Positions 9,388-18,569 of a stretch of 40,048 nt of DNA are shown piece after piece. Made by a program: the position numbers and the translations under genes. This DNA comes from a virus, in IMG/VR virus record IMGVR_UViG_3300048527_000005, positions 1 to 40,048 of that record. One strand, given 5' to 3'. Positions within the stretch are counted from its first letter, which is position 1. Every line of letters starts with the position of its first letter. The notes below the pieces were generated by a model. The model saw only the letters and a list, made by a program, of their open reading frames with translations, was not told the DNA's origin and made no database searches.

Positions 9388-12300
9388 TTAACAATTTTCG
9401 TATGTTATAATTTCACCGTTACTACCTATTGCAATAGTGTTTGCAAAACCAAATCCTTCGTATCTTCTAAATTTACTTTCCCCATCAAATAGAGATGTTA
9501 ATCCTGAATCAGAATATAAGTATTGATTGCTAAAGATACTACTTTCAGATCCGTATAAAGTTAATCCCATATCTAAGAATGTACAAGCATAACTAAAATC
9601 ATAGCTAGCACTATTAGATAATGTAAACGCATAGCTTGTTGGCGGAACATAACATCCTCTAGTCTCTGTTAATGGAGGACAAGGATTTCCTCCTCCAGAA
9701 GGTTGAGTTATAATGGTTCTTGTTCTTGTCTCTACTCCATCAATACATGCTGACCAAGCTGACCAATCTGATACTACACAGTTTACTGGGTAACAACCAG
9801 GCAAGAAGCTTTGATATGTACTGTATACTGTTTGTAGTCCACTTGATCCTACAGTAATTCCAGACGGGTTCTTTAATATTAAGTCTATTGAAAACTCACC
9901 ACCATAAGTAACAGAAGGTCTAAATGTAACCTGTAAATAAGAAGATCCAGGAGTAGAGTTTATACTATATTCAAGGCCAGCAGGATTAGAAACTGTACCG
10001 GCTACAATTGTATATGTAGAAGGAGCGTTACCAATAGATATTGCAAATCTTTTTGTAATAGTACTTCCTCCATCTGTATTACATATTGTACTTCCTATTC
10101 CTATGCTTGAGCATGTTCTAGTTTCTGATAGTACCGGACAAGCAGCTCCTCCGTTAATTGCAGGGGTTACTACTGTTCTAGTTCTACTCTGTAAACCTTC
10201 TGAACAAGTTGACCAATCAGACCAAGCTGAAACAACACAGTCTACAGGACAATCTCTAGTCTCCGTTAGTGTAGGACAAGCTTGTCCACCACCTGAAGGC
10301 TGAGTTATAATAGTTCTAGTTCTGCTTTGAGTTCCACCGTTACAAGTTGACCAAGCTGACCAGTCAGAAACTACACAGTTCACCGGTGTACAAACTGGTA
10401 AGAAGCTTTGATAATCTCCATATACAGTTTGACTAACGTTAGTTCCAACCGTAGCTCCTGTTGAGTTTTTAAGTAATAATTCTATTGAGAATTCGTTACC
10501 ATAAGTTACAGCTGGTCTAAACTTAACTTGTAAGTAAGAATCACCAGGAGTAGCTACTATAGTATACTCTAATCCAGCAGGGTTAATTACAGTTCCTGCT
10601 TGAATAGTATATGTAGCAGGAGCGTCACCTATAGATATTCTAAACTTTCTCAATACTATACCTCCGCTATTCGGATCGTTACATATTGGATTTGTTATAC
10701 TGATGCTTGAGCACGTTACAGTCTCTGTTAATGTAGGGCATGCAGATCCTCCATTGTATGGTTGAGTTACAATTGTTCTAGTTCTAGTTTTAAAACCGTC
10801 GTTACATGCTGAATACGCAGACCACTCTGAAACCTCACAGTTAGCACAGTCTCTTGATTCTGATAATTCAGGGCATGGAGTTCCTCCTCCTGTAGGCTGA
10901 GTTAATATTGTACGAGTTCTAGTAGAAACGTTGTTAACACATGCAGACCATGCAGACCACTCAGACACTACACAGTTAACAGGAGTACATCCAGGCAAAA
11001 AGCTCTGATAATCACCATATACTGTTTGAGTAATATTGGTAGCTACAATGGTTCCTGTTGAGTTCTTCAATAACAATTCAATAGAGAACTCATTACCATA
11101 AGTTAGGGCCGGTTTAAATTTAACCTCTAAGAATGAATCTCCAGGAGCAGAAGATATAGAATACTCTAAGTTTGCTGGGTTTATTGTGGTACCAGCCGCA
11201 ATTGTGTAAATAGCTGGAGCATTACCAATAGATATTCTAAATCTTTTTGTAATAGTGCTTCCTCCGTCTGTATTACATATAGCGTTTGTTATACTTATAC
11301 TTGAACAAGCACGAGTTTCTGATAATGTAGGACATGGAGTACCTCCTCCAGAAGGTTCTACTATAACCGTTCTGGTTCTTGTTTGGAATCCATCGTCACA
11401 TGTTGACCAGTCTGACCAATCTGATACTTGGCAGTTAACAACTGGAACACAACTTCTTGTCTCTGATAGCACAGGACATGAATCTCCTCCTCCTGAAGGT
11501 GGAACTAGTACCGTTCTTGTTCTTGTTTGAGATCCATTAATACATTCAGACCAATCGGTCCAGTCAGATACCTGACAGTTCACCTCTGGAGCACCACAGT
11601 AACAAGCTAATTGACTACTTAAGTCATCGTAACAAAAGTCTGCTTGATATCCACAAACCCTATTCTCTGATAAGTCAGGACAAGGTGTACCTCCATTTTC
11701 AGCAGGAACTAAAACTGTTCTAGTTCTAGTTTGAATTCCATCAATGCACTCAGACCAATCAGACCAATCAGATACCTCACAGTTGATAGGTCCACAGTTG
11801 ATACAAACATCTTCACTGCTTATATCGCTGTAACATAAGTCAATTCCGTATGCATTTACTAAGTCCCAAACTAAATAAAGATACTGAAGTCTGTTCGGAT
11901 TGTTATATATAAATGAAGATTCAAATTTACCGCTAGACGGATTTATTATAGGCGTAGCTGTATTTAATAAAGGTCTTAACGTATTTATATCGGCCTCTGT
12001 ATATAATGTATCGGACACTAAATACTTAAGAGAATTAGCCTCTGGGTCAAAATCAAACGTATCCGTAATGTATTTATCAGATTGCATCTTAATGGTACTA
12101 CCAAACGCAGGTATAACACCTATAGATGCTTGACTTGTGGTAGATTGATAAAGTGATAATCCATCAGATTCTAATAGTACGAAGTCAATATTTGTAGGGC
12201 TGCTATATCCATTAAGCGCCCAGTTATAATTATTATGAGTAGTCTGTCCTTCATTTGAAGGTGAGTTAACTACAATTCTAACAACTGTTATTTCATCTGA

Positions 12301-15300
12301 TTCTATACAGTTTGAAAGTATGTTGTAAGTAGCATTTACTGGAGTTATTGTAACTAGAGCCGTTGTAGGATTTATTACATTTTTATAAAATGATATAGCT
12401 CCTGATCCAGACAAGTCCTCATCTATAACAGTTTCGCCATTATATTGTATAAGTATATGTGCTGATCCTGATTCAAAGTTATAATCAAAAGAAGCTTCTC
12501 CTATTATTTTACCATACTCCAAATTAAATACTAACTCACTATTAGAATTATCTTGAGATATTGTAAATCCACAGTCAAATGTTTCTATAGGGGCCGGTAG
12601 CTTTTCATCATTAACAGATAGTACATACTCCTTTAAATAAGGGTCGTATCCACCAATCTTTTGATTATTTAACTTGTCCTTAAAGTTATCTCTAAACCAA
12701 CCATTCATACCTAATTTAGATATAGGAATTAAGTTGTCGGATTGAGATGCTCCTCCTTTTAAATTAATAACAGATGTTCTCTTAGTATCTGTAAAGTAAA
12801 TATCCTCTCCCCATGCAGCAAAACTAGCCGCATCGTTACTAATACCAAACTCTTCAATTCTAGATATTTGAGTACCTAATACTTCAGGTATAGATGTAAT
12901 CGCACCACCTCCGGCAGCATCAGAAAGTAAATTCTTACCCGCTAATACATAGGATATCTTATCCTCTTGTAAGGTAAGCACGTCTGTTTTTCTTCCGTGA
13001 AGTATGTTAATTGGACCGAATGATTTCTCACAGTCCTTGAAGTTTGCTAGTGCTAAATTAAATTCATTTAATTTATTTACATTAGTTTCTTCATTGTATA
13101 TTCCGCTGTATGTTATTCCAGCATATCTATGCGCTTCTTTAAATTCCTCTTGAGAAACAGCAGTAACCCTGCTTCCTAAGTAAAACGGAGCTCCTGTTAA
13201 CGAGTCCCCAACCTTGTAACTTTCAACACCATTACCAAATGCAAAGCAGTCAAAGAAGTTCAAATCAACTACAGCTGGAATACCAGACGACTGATTAGTA
13301 ACATTTCCTTGATGATATCCGTTTATAATATCAAATGATTCGCTTCCTTCAAAGTAAGTCTCACCATTAGCATCAGCGGCTTCTGTTTCAAATATGATTA
13401 ATGATTCAGTTCTTTGTACTTGTATTTGACAAGACACTCTTGACTTCTTACCACTACAGTTAGGCGTACCACTCTTCATTACGAAGAATAACCTTCCGTC
13501 AGTAGTATCTTGTTGAAATTCGTATTGGTTAGTACCTGGTATGGCGTTAATATCACCTGTATAAGGACTAACTAAGTTCTTATTAAAGTCGTTTTTATTT
13601 ACCGTATCATCACCACCCGTACTATCTCCTGCTTCTAAGTTTATTTGATCCCCTATTATAAAGGTATATAAACTAGTGTAATCTTGAGATGCTGTAAACG
13701 ACTTATTAAATGTATACGTTCTATTACCACAACTGCTTACGGCAGCTTCTCTAGTTAGTTTAAAGTTAATATTTATTAAACTTCCAGCTGGTATATCGTA
13801 AGGAGCAAATTGTAATTCTCCAGGTTGTCCAAATAATGGATTATCTATATAACAAGGATAAGATAAATTAGCGTAGCTTCCAGCTTCACTTATTTCTCCC
13901 TCATCTATAAATGAGTTCTCAGTATATGCAGCCGAAAAATTAGAAGCCTTAAGCCTCATATACATTCCTGCTGGCTCTATAATATCTTGACCTGCTGAAT
14001 TCTTATTGTCTTTTATAAAGTCTCTAGGTTGTGCCTCTAATGCAAGAACCTTAGTTTTTACTAAACTATTTAATACCCCATTAGAGTCTGCCTTAACAAT
14101 AAGCGTTGAGTTTTCTTGTACCTTACTTCTATTATCTCCTTCTAATTTAAACCAAGTAAATCCTGAGTCTTCTTGAAAGAAAAGATTAGAGTATACAACC
14201 TGATACTGACTTTTTGAAGGCTTTACTACAAACTTATACTTCTTAGCCCAGCTTGGAGCTTTACTAATTATACTTGCTCTTATATAATTCTTTTTATCTG
14301 AATTATACGGAGGAATAAATACTGTATTATTTGTATCTACTAGGGCAGTTGAACTACGGTTATATTCATCCATGTATACAATAGCTACCTCATAATCCCT
14401 ATTACTATGAAGGCTCTGATTAGATCCTATAGCTGAAAAGCTAGCATAAGTATTAGTATTTGCAAGGTACTCATAAGCATATACAAATTGACCTGGAGTT
14501 GCCTCGTATCCAAACTTGATAGCTGGAATCTGAATGCTTATAATATCAGAACCTAATGTAGATGATATAGTAAATCCGCCAGTAGCGTTAGATATACCAG
14601 TTCCTATTTCACTCCATCCCGCCTTTGTAATCAACTGACAGTTAAAGAAATCTGTTAATGAAGTTCCAGAACACGCGTCAGCATATATTTTATGAGTTGA
14701 TATTGCGTCTATAAATTCTTGACTAGTAGCCAACTCATTAACGCTACTGTAATTTTTTTGAATATTAAATACTAACTCATATTCAAAATCATTTCTAGGA
14801 GGATTCGTATACGAAGCATCTCCTGAGTATGAGTCATGTTGTAAGTTTACAGTTATAGAAAGGTATGATCCACTAACTAGCGGCATACCTGTTAAATCTA
14901 TATTAAACTGAGAGTCGTTTACAGTCTTTGTACTAGATGGATCTATTGTATAGTTAACTCCGCTATTTAATGTAATAGGAAGTTCAACAAATCCTATATT
15001 CTCAGACATTAAATCTAAGTTGTAGTCAATGTCTATTTCGTTACCGTCTTCGTCTGTAATGTTGTAACCATCAACATAGTTTCCATACATTAACCTATTA
15101 CCCATGACTGTTTGAGCCTTAGCTAATCTAGGCACGTTATCAAACGTACGAAGCAGCTCGCTCTCTGTAAGGGTTGTATATATTTTTTTATTTGTAAATG
15201 TAATCTGTTCTATTTTGTTATCAGCCCACCCTTCTTGAGATTTGTTGTATTTTTCTACAACATTTATTACACTAGAGTCTGATAGTTTAAAGCAGATATC

Positions 15301-16071
15301 TACACCAACGACATTATCAGTACCAGTATTGAACTTTACATTAACAGAGTTAAATATATTCTGCATTCCTGAATTCTCAAATGTAGAATAATCAAGTCCA
15401 AATGCTCCAGGTTCAAATGCTATATCACTAAACTGAGATAAAGCACTATACTCACCATCCTTATATTTGTATCTATAAGCAAAAGATATGAACTTATCAG
15501 TCATATAATTCTCTTCCCTAGGTACAGTAAGTAATGATATTGTAGGCGCTGATGAAGGAGGAGCGACTATCACAGATATATCACTATCATCAATTTGATC
15601 TACGCCGCCTATTGGTTCGGGGTAGTTTCTATTTACGTTTATTTTTCTAGGAGGATTTAAATTATCCGTCCAGAATAGTAAGTCATCGATTAAGTTAATA
15701 CCTGTAACTAAGTACTTATGGTCAAAGTTAAGTACGTCTTCAGATACTACATGGTACTTTAGTAAGTTTTTTTCTGCATTAAATGATACTACTATATCAA
15801 CAGTAGCAGATGCTACAAGCCAGTATAGCGTTTCATTAGATCCATCCTCATATGCGCCAATACATTTAGCATCTATAAGAGAAGTTCCGTTATACTGTAA
15901 GTTAGTAAGCTTAATATTTCCCTTAGCATTTTCTACAGCCCCTACACTATTATTTTCAGTAGATCCGACTCTAATATTTAACGCGTCTACATATTCCCCA
16001 GCAGGGATTACGCGCTCATCAAAATCTTTGTTCATTCTACCGGCAATAAAATTTACATCAATATTTGCCAT
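9388..16071 (-). CDS. Giant tail stabilization-type protein (2227 aa) with eight thrombospondin type-1 repeats
   Basis: It opens MANIDVNFIAGRMNKDFDER, then VIPAGEYVDALNIRVGSTEN. This is the start I associate with the tail stabilization/tubular proteins of crAss-like and related Bacteroidota phages, which form the tail below the ring proteins. Residues 1 to ~1425 are the conserved body. Residues 1431-2140 hold eight TSP1-like repeats of the pattern CxVSxWSxWSxC...RTRT...GG..CPxLxExxxC, arranged 3-A-2-A-2-A-1, where A is a ~106-aa beta module beginning SSI and ending FLPxC. A linker of the type CYxDxSS...CG occurs twice, before repeats 1 and 2. The last ~87 residues form a separate C-terminal domain (LYSDSGLTSLFDGESKF). 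It follows the ring proteins with a 5-bp gap. The unusual length comes mostly from the repeat region. I am sure of the architecture; the receptor- or glycan-binding role is inferred from TSP1 biology. Confidence 0.85.
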   Translation of the reverse strand: MANIDVNFIAGRMNKDFDERVIPAGEYVDALNIRVGSTENNSVGAVENAKGNIKLTNLQYNGTSLIDAKCIGAYEDGSNETLYWLVASATVDIVVSFNAEKNLLKYHVVSEDVLNFDHKYLVTGINLIDDLLFWTDNLNPPRKINVNRNYPEPIGGVDQIDDSDISVIVAPPSSAPTISLLTVPREENYMTDKFISFAYRYKYKDGEYSALSQFSDIAFEPGAFGLDYSTFENSGMQNIFNSVNVKFNTGTDNVVGVDICFKLSDSSVINVVEKYNKSQEGWADNKIEQITFTNKKIYTTLTESELLRTFDNVPRLAKAQTVMGNRLMYGNYVDGYNITDEDGNEIDIDYNLDLMSENIGFVELPITLNSGVNYTIDPSSTKTVNDSQFNIDLTGMPLVSGSYLSITVNLQHDSYSGDASYTNPPRNDFEYELVFNIQKNYSSVNELATSQEFIDAISTHKIYADACSGTSLTDFFNCQLITKAGWSEIGTGISNATGGFTISSTLGSDIISIQIPAIKFGYEATPGQFVYAYEYLANTNTYASFSAIGSNQSLHSNRDYEVAIVYMDEYNRSSTALVDTNNTVFIPPYNSDKKNYIRASIISKAPSWAKKYKFVVKPSKSQYQVVYSNLFFQEDSGFTWFKLEGDNRSKVQENSTLIVKADSNGVLNSLVKTKVLALEAQPRDFIKDNKNSAGQDIIEPAGMYMRLKASNFSAAYTENSFIDEGEISEAGSYANLSYPCYIDNPLFGQPGELQFAPYDIPAGSLININFKLTREAAVSSCGNRTYTFNKSFTASQDYTSLYTFIIGDQINLEAGDSTGGDDTVNKNDFNKNLVSPYTGDINAIPGTNQYEFQQDTTDGRLFFVMKSGTPNCSGKKSRVSCQIQVQRTESLIIFETEAADANGETYFEGSESFDIINGYHQGNVTNQSSGIPAVVDLNFFDCFAFGNGVESYKVGDSLTGAPFYLGSRVTAVSQEEFKEAHRYAGITYSGIYNEETNVNKLNEFNLALANFKDCEKSFGPINILHGRKTDVLTLQEDKISYVLAGKNLLSDAAGGGAITSIPEVLGTQISRIEEFGISNDAASFAAWGEDIYFTDTKRTSVINLKGGASQSDNLIPISKLGMNGWFRDNFKDKLNNQKIGGYDPYLKEYVLSVNDEKLPAPIETFDCGFTISQDNSNSELVFNLEYGKIIGEASFDYNFESGSAHILIQYNGETVIDEDLSGSGAISFYKNVINPTTALVTITPVNATYNILSNCIESDEITVVRIVVNSPSNEGQTTHNNYNWALNGYSSPTNIDFVLLESDGLSLYQSTTSQASIGVIPAFGSTIKMQSDKYITDTFDFDPEANSLKYLVSDTLYTEADINTLRPLLNTATPIINPSSGKFESSFIYNNPNRLQYLYLVWDLVNAYGIDLCYSDISSEDVCINCGPINCEVSDWSDWSECIDGIQTRTRTVLVPAENGGTPCPDLSENRVCGYQADFCYDDLSSQLACYCGAPEVNCQVSDWTDWSECINGSQTRTRTVLVPPSGGGDSCPVLSETRSCVPVVNCQVSDWSDWSTCDDGFQTRTRTVIVEPSGGGTPCPTLSETRACSSISITNAICNTDGGSTITKRFRISIGNAPAIYTIAAGTTINPANLEYSISSAPGDSFLEVKFKPALTYGNEFSIELLLKNSTGTIVATNITQTVYGDYQSFLPGCTPVNCVVSEWSAWSACVNNVSTRTRTILTQPTGGGTPCPELSESRDCANCEVSEWSAYSACNDGFKTRTRTIVTQPYNGGSACPTLTETVTCSSISITNPICNDPNSGGIVLRKFRISIGDAPATYTIQAGTVINPAGLEYTIVATPGDSYLQVKFRPAVTYGNEFSIELLLKNSTGATVGTNVSQTVYGDYQSFLPVCTPVNCVVSDWSAWSTCNGGTQSRTRTIITQPSGGGQACPTLTETRDCPVDCVVSAWSDWSTCSEGLQSRTRTVVTPAINGGAACPVLSETRTCSSIGIGSTICNTDGGSTITKRFAISIGNAPSTYTIVAGTVSNPAGLEYSINSTPGSSYLQVTFRPSVTYGGEFSIDLILKNPSGITVGSSGLQTVYSTYQSFLPGCYPVNCVVSDWSAWSACIDGVETRTRTIITQPSGGGNPCPPLTETRGCYVPPTSYAFTLSNSASYDFSYACTFLDMGLTLYGSESSIFSNQYLYSDSGLTSLFDGESKFRRYEGFGFANTIAIGSNGEIITYENC
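9793..10110 (-). repeat. Module A, copy 3
   Basis: 318 bp encoding 106 aa from SSIGIGSTIC to YQSFLPGC. It lies between TSP1 units 7 and 8 and is the most diverged of the internal copies (SGLQTVYST in place of SQTVYGD). Confidence 0.85.
10390..10710 (-). repeat. Module A, copy 2
   Basis: 321 bp encoding 107 aa from SSISITNPIC to YQSFLPVC. It lies between TSP1 units 5 and 6 and has one extra residue in the NDPNSGG loop. Confidence 0.85.
10987..11304 (-). repeat. Module A, copy 1
   Basis: 318 bp encoding 106 aa from SSISITNAIC to YQSFLPGC. It lies between TSP1 units 3 and 4. Confidence 0.85.
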
Positions 16072-16076
16072 ATATA

Positions 16077-16994
16077 TTACTTAATCCATTTATCACGACC
16101 TCTCATATTCATCAAAAGTCTTCCCGGATGAATATTACTCAATCTTATTTTTGCGTTTCTTAGAAGGGCTGTTTTGTCCTTCTTAGCTCTGTTAACTATA
16201 TATTCCTGAACTCCAACCTTAGCATTTAGTATAGCATACTTAATGTAAGCATATATAAACTCTTCGGCCATCTTATTGATGCTTACCTTAGAATCATCAC
16301 CGTCCTGCATTCCATCAGAAATATATTCTAAAATACATAACTCTCCGGCCATACCAGAACCGAAATTAATAACTCCTGAAGCTTTATCAATTCTATATGT
16401 TGGATTGACGTTAGCTGTCTCTGTGTTTAAACCGTAGTTAGCTCCAATAGAGTAATCGAAGTACCAGTTCTGATCTATATTTACACCTTCTCTACCAGCA
16501 TACATTCCGCTTCCAGGATACATTGTTTTTTGTTTGTCAGTAACCCTATCGTAATCTAAAATAGAAGTTCCCTCCAATATATTTCCGTCCTGATCAAATA
16601 AAACCCTACAGTTATTATCCTGTAAATAACTATTACTATAATTCGTTTGAATGTTTTCAGTAAGCGGTCGTAATACACCATCTTTATATAATGATATTCT
16701 AACGTAATTTACATAGTCGTTTGGCAATATAAACTTAAGATCGTCACAGATACTAATTTCTAGTACCTTGATTTCTTTAAGAGCATCGTAGTTTATTTCT
16801 TGAATTCCTCTTTTTGCGTGAAATAATACGTTATATCTTTGTACGTTATTTATTAACTTGTCGTTGCCAACATACATTAACATAAAATTATTTACAATAT
16901 CGTCTAGGGAAACATACTGATACGATCCCCAGTTTTCATTTTCAGGTATGTTACCTGAGTTCTCATAGTATTGATAACCAGTTAAATATGCCAT
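16077..16994 (-). CDS. Ring / head-to-tail adaptor protein, 305 aa
   Basis: It begins MAYLTGYQYYENSGNIPENE and contains WGSYQYVSLDDIVNNFMLMY, an N-terminal pattern I recall from conserved connector proteins of crAss-like and other Bacteroidota phages. The middle has FILPNDYVNYVRISLY, the later part YAYIKYAILNAKVGVQEY, and the C-terminus a basic RLSNIHPGRLLMNMRG. There are no membrane segments or enzyme motifs. It sits between the 229-aa ring protein (2-bp gap) and the giant tail protein (5-bp gap), as expected for proteins stacked under the portal to which the tail is attached. The family call is fairly firm; the exact ring position in the particle cannot be read from sequence. Confidence 0.75.
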   Translation of the reverse strand: MAYLTGYQYYENSGNIPENENWGSYQYVSLDDIVNNFMLMYVGNDKLINNVQRYNVLFHAKRGIQEINYDALKEIKVLEISICDDLKFILPNDYVNYVRISLYKDGVLRPLTENIQTNYSNSYLQDNNCRVLFDQDGNILEGTSILDYDRVTDKQKTMYPGSGMYAGREGVNIDQNWYFDYSIGANYGLNTETANVNPTYRIDKASGVINFGSGMAGELCILEYISDGMQDGDDSKVSINKMAEEFIYAYIKYAILNAKVGVQEYIVNRAKKDKTALLRNAKIRLSNIHPGRLLMNMRGRDKWIK

Positions 16995-16996
16995 AT

Positions 16997-17686
16997 CTAT
17001 CCTTGAGTTTGTTGGTTCTTAACTTCTTCACTTGTGCCAAACGAGAACACATCCGCTTCTCTAATAGATATTCCAGCAAACTGAAGTATCTTAGCTGTTA
17101 ACAATGGTTCGTCTGTTAATGGAAGTTCAAAGTCCTGATAGTCAGAAGCTGATTGATTAAATAACGGCTCTCCACCTAATAAAGATGTATACGTCCACTT
17201 AGGATCCTTAGGATATCTAATGTACTGAGTAGATACGTTTGATTGTATTGATGAAGGGTATACTTTTATATGGTTACCTTCTAGAACATACGCTGGATAT
17301 AGTACAGATGGACTTGTAAGATTAGAAGATAATAGATTTAGTATCTTATCTTGTGATACCCTATCTATTTCCTTTGATCCGTATCTTACAGTGTTTAAAT
17401 AGTAGAAGTTACTAGGCAAAACAAATGATGGGCTGCTGTATGATAATGTAGCAGTAGAAGACAGGCTATCAATAACCTCTTCAACATTCTTAACTATATC
17501 TGCATATCCGCTTCCTGATTGTCTAGCGTTTTGTTTTAATATCCATGTATTATACTGATAGAAATAATCTTCGAATATATCTAGCTGAGCCTGTTTAGCA
17601 TATAAGTTAAAGTCATCCGGAGTAATATACCCGAAGTTATTCTTATTAGCAACAGATAATACAGTGTTTCTTACTGAGTTTATCAT
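16997..17686 (-). CDS. Ring / connector protein, 229 aa
   Basis: The N-terminus is MINSVRNTVLSVANKNNFGY, then ITPDDFNLYAKQAQLDIFED. The centre has SFVLPSNFYYLNTVRYG, followed by YIRYPKDPKWTY and a C-terminal PLLTAKILQFAGISIRE. These are hallmarks, from memory, of a conserved connector protein next to the capsid genes in crAss-like phages. It is the first gene after the terminator at 17713-17743 and has its own TATCTTTG box 16 bp before the ATG, so it opens the tail transcription unit. The leader between box and ATG is A/T-rich and has no Shine-Dalgarno sequence. Confidence 0.75.
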   Translation of the reverse strand: MINSVRNTVLSVANKNNFGYITPDDFNLYAKQAQLDIFEDYFYQYNTWILKQNARQSGSGYADIVKNVEEVIDSLSSTATLSYSSPSFVLPSNFYYLNTVRYGSKEIDRVSQDKILNLLSSNLTSPSVLYPAYVLEGNHIKVYPSSIQSNVSTQYIRYPKDPKWTYTSLLGGEPLFNQSASDYQDFELPLTDEPLLTAKILQFAGISIREADVFSFGTSEEVKNQQTQG

Positions 17687-17702
17687 TCTTAAAAACTTTT
17701 TA

Positions 17703-17710
17703 CAAAGATA
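17703..17710 (-). promoter_or_regulatory. Putative promoter -7 box TATCTTTG for the ring/tail operon
   Basis: TATCTTTG on the minus strand lies directly after the T-tract of the preceding terminator and 16 bp before the ATG at 17686. The surrounding 19 bp (17697-17715) are identical to those at 8076-8094. No clear -33 TTTG is seen; the -33 region overlaps the terminator hairpin. Confidence 0.65.
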
Positions 17711-17712
17711 AT

Positions 17713-17743
17713 AAAAAAAAGCGCCCTGTAAAAGAGCGCCTTT
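17713..17743 (-). terminator. Rho-independent terminator after the 246-aa gene
   Basis: On the minus strand the arms AAAGGCGCTC and GGGCGCTTT pair over nine positions with one bulged G and one G-T pair, around a loop of about seven bases, followed by eight T. It closes the head transcription unit, and the next promoter box begins within 3 bp of the T-tract. Confidence 0.8.
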
Positions 17744-17764
17744 AAATGCAAAAAGAAAAGTAAT

Positions 17765-18505
17765 TTACTCGATTTTATTCTCAAGTAATCTTAACACTTC
17801 AATACCTTCATCTGTCTGTAAGTAAGAAGCTAATATGTAAATATGATTCTCTCCGAATGGGACAGTCAATAATTTTTTCTTGTTTTGTGGAAGATTAAAG
17901 TAGATATCTCTACCCTTATTCTTTAACTTTAATAAGTCGTACTCAAAGAATTTAGCACATGTATTTCTTAGTTGTAGCATTGGATCGTTCAACATCTCTA
18001 AGAATGACATTGGATAATTTCTTGCATAAACAAATACGTCGCGCTTTAATTCAGCAGTAGACATTTTATCAATTTTAGATCCTAATAGAACTCTAGCTAC
18101 AGCCTCTAAAGAGTCAATATCTAAGTCTCTTGCTGCAATTTGAGCGTCTAATTCGCTTGTTAATTTGTCGATATCAGATGAAGCATCCTTTTCAGTGTTT
18201 ACCTCTTCAAATACCTGACCATTACCAGGATGTAGTTCTAAAAAATATTGTAGTACTGGATTTGTCTTTGATACCTTTAAGGCACCGTCAACAAATACAA
18301 TAGGTTCTAAAATAGCGTTACCATCCTGTTCGTCTTCGAACGGGCTTCTTTGGTTAACTGCATATCTTAAAGGTCTGTTTGATTTTCCGTCAAAGTGTAG
18401 TAACGGAGATCTACGTGTGTTTCTTGATGCTAACATATAAGATAGCGGGGTGTTTTTTTTCTTAAGTACGTATATTTTATCCGCACTTGAAATTTGATTT
18501 GCCAT
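17765..18505 (-). CDS. Conserved virion-associated protein downstream of the capsid gene, 246 aa
   Basis: Contains TPLSYMLASRNTRRSPLLHF, then RPLRYAVNQRSPFEDEQDGN and ILEPIVFVDGALKV, ending the N-terminal part with LQYFLELHPGNG. I recall this combination in a family of phage proteins of Bacteroidota and marine phages, usually encoded beside the capsid gene; its function is not established. The second half is helical (LDIDSLEAVARVLLG, AELKRDVFVYARNYPMSF). It lies between two terminators, so its transcripts probably come from read-through of the hairpin at 18524-18555, giving less product than the capsid gene. An auxiliary capsid or head-completion role is inferred. Confidence 0.65.
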   Translation of the reverse strand: MANQISSADKIYVLKKKNTPLSYMLASRNTRRSPLLHFDGKSNRPLRYAVNQRSPFEDEQDGNAILEPIVFVDGALKVSKTNPVLQYFLELHPGNGQVFEEVNTEKDASSDIDKLTSELDAQIAARDLDIDSLEAVARVLLGSKIDKMSTAELKRDVFVYARNYPMSFLEMLNDPMLQLRNTCAKFFEYDLLKLKNKGRDIYFNLPQNKKKLLTVPFGENHIYILASYLQTDEGIEVLRLLENKIE

Positions 18506-18523
18506 TTGATAAGATTTAAATTT

Positions 18524-18555
18524 AAAAAATAACCAGGGCTGTTACACCCTGGCTT
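18524..18555 (-). terminator. Rho-independent terminator after the major capsid gene
   Basis: The minus strand carries AGCCAGGG, an 8-nt loop and CCCTGG, extended by a G-T and an A-T pair, followed by TTATTTTTT. It starts 15 bp after the capsid stop and ends 19 bp before the next ATG. It should cut expression of the 246-aa gene relative to the capsid gene. Confidence 0.8.
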
Positions 18556-18569
18556 ATTATAACTATTTT

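Larger units (their letters stand above)
9652..11781 (-). repeat. Tandem and interleaved TSP1-coding repeats (eight units)
   Basis: Eight units of about 43 codons start at residues 1431 (DNA 11781) through 2098 (DNA 9780). Each unit carries four Cys, two Trp in WSxWS (WSAYS in unit 5) and an RTRT motif. Between units 3/4, 5/6 and 7/8 lies a copy of module A. Variation between units is spread over the sequence, so the array is not a very recent amplification, although framework words such as GWxT-like RTRT and SGGG are strongly kept. Confidence 0.85.

Noticed and set aside
9652-11781. Regularly spaced repeats that could suggest a CRISPR-like array
   Set aside because: Repeats are diverged, in frame, and encode TSP1 and A modules; there are no short identical repeats with unique spacers.
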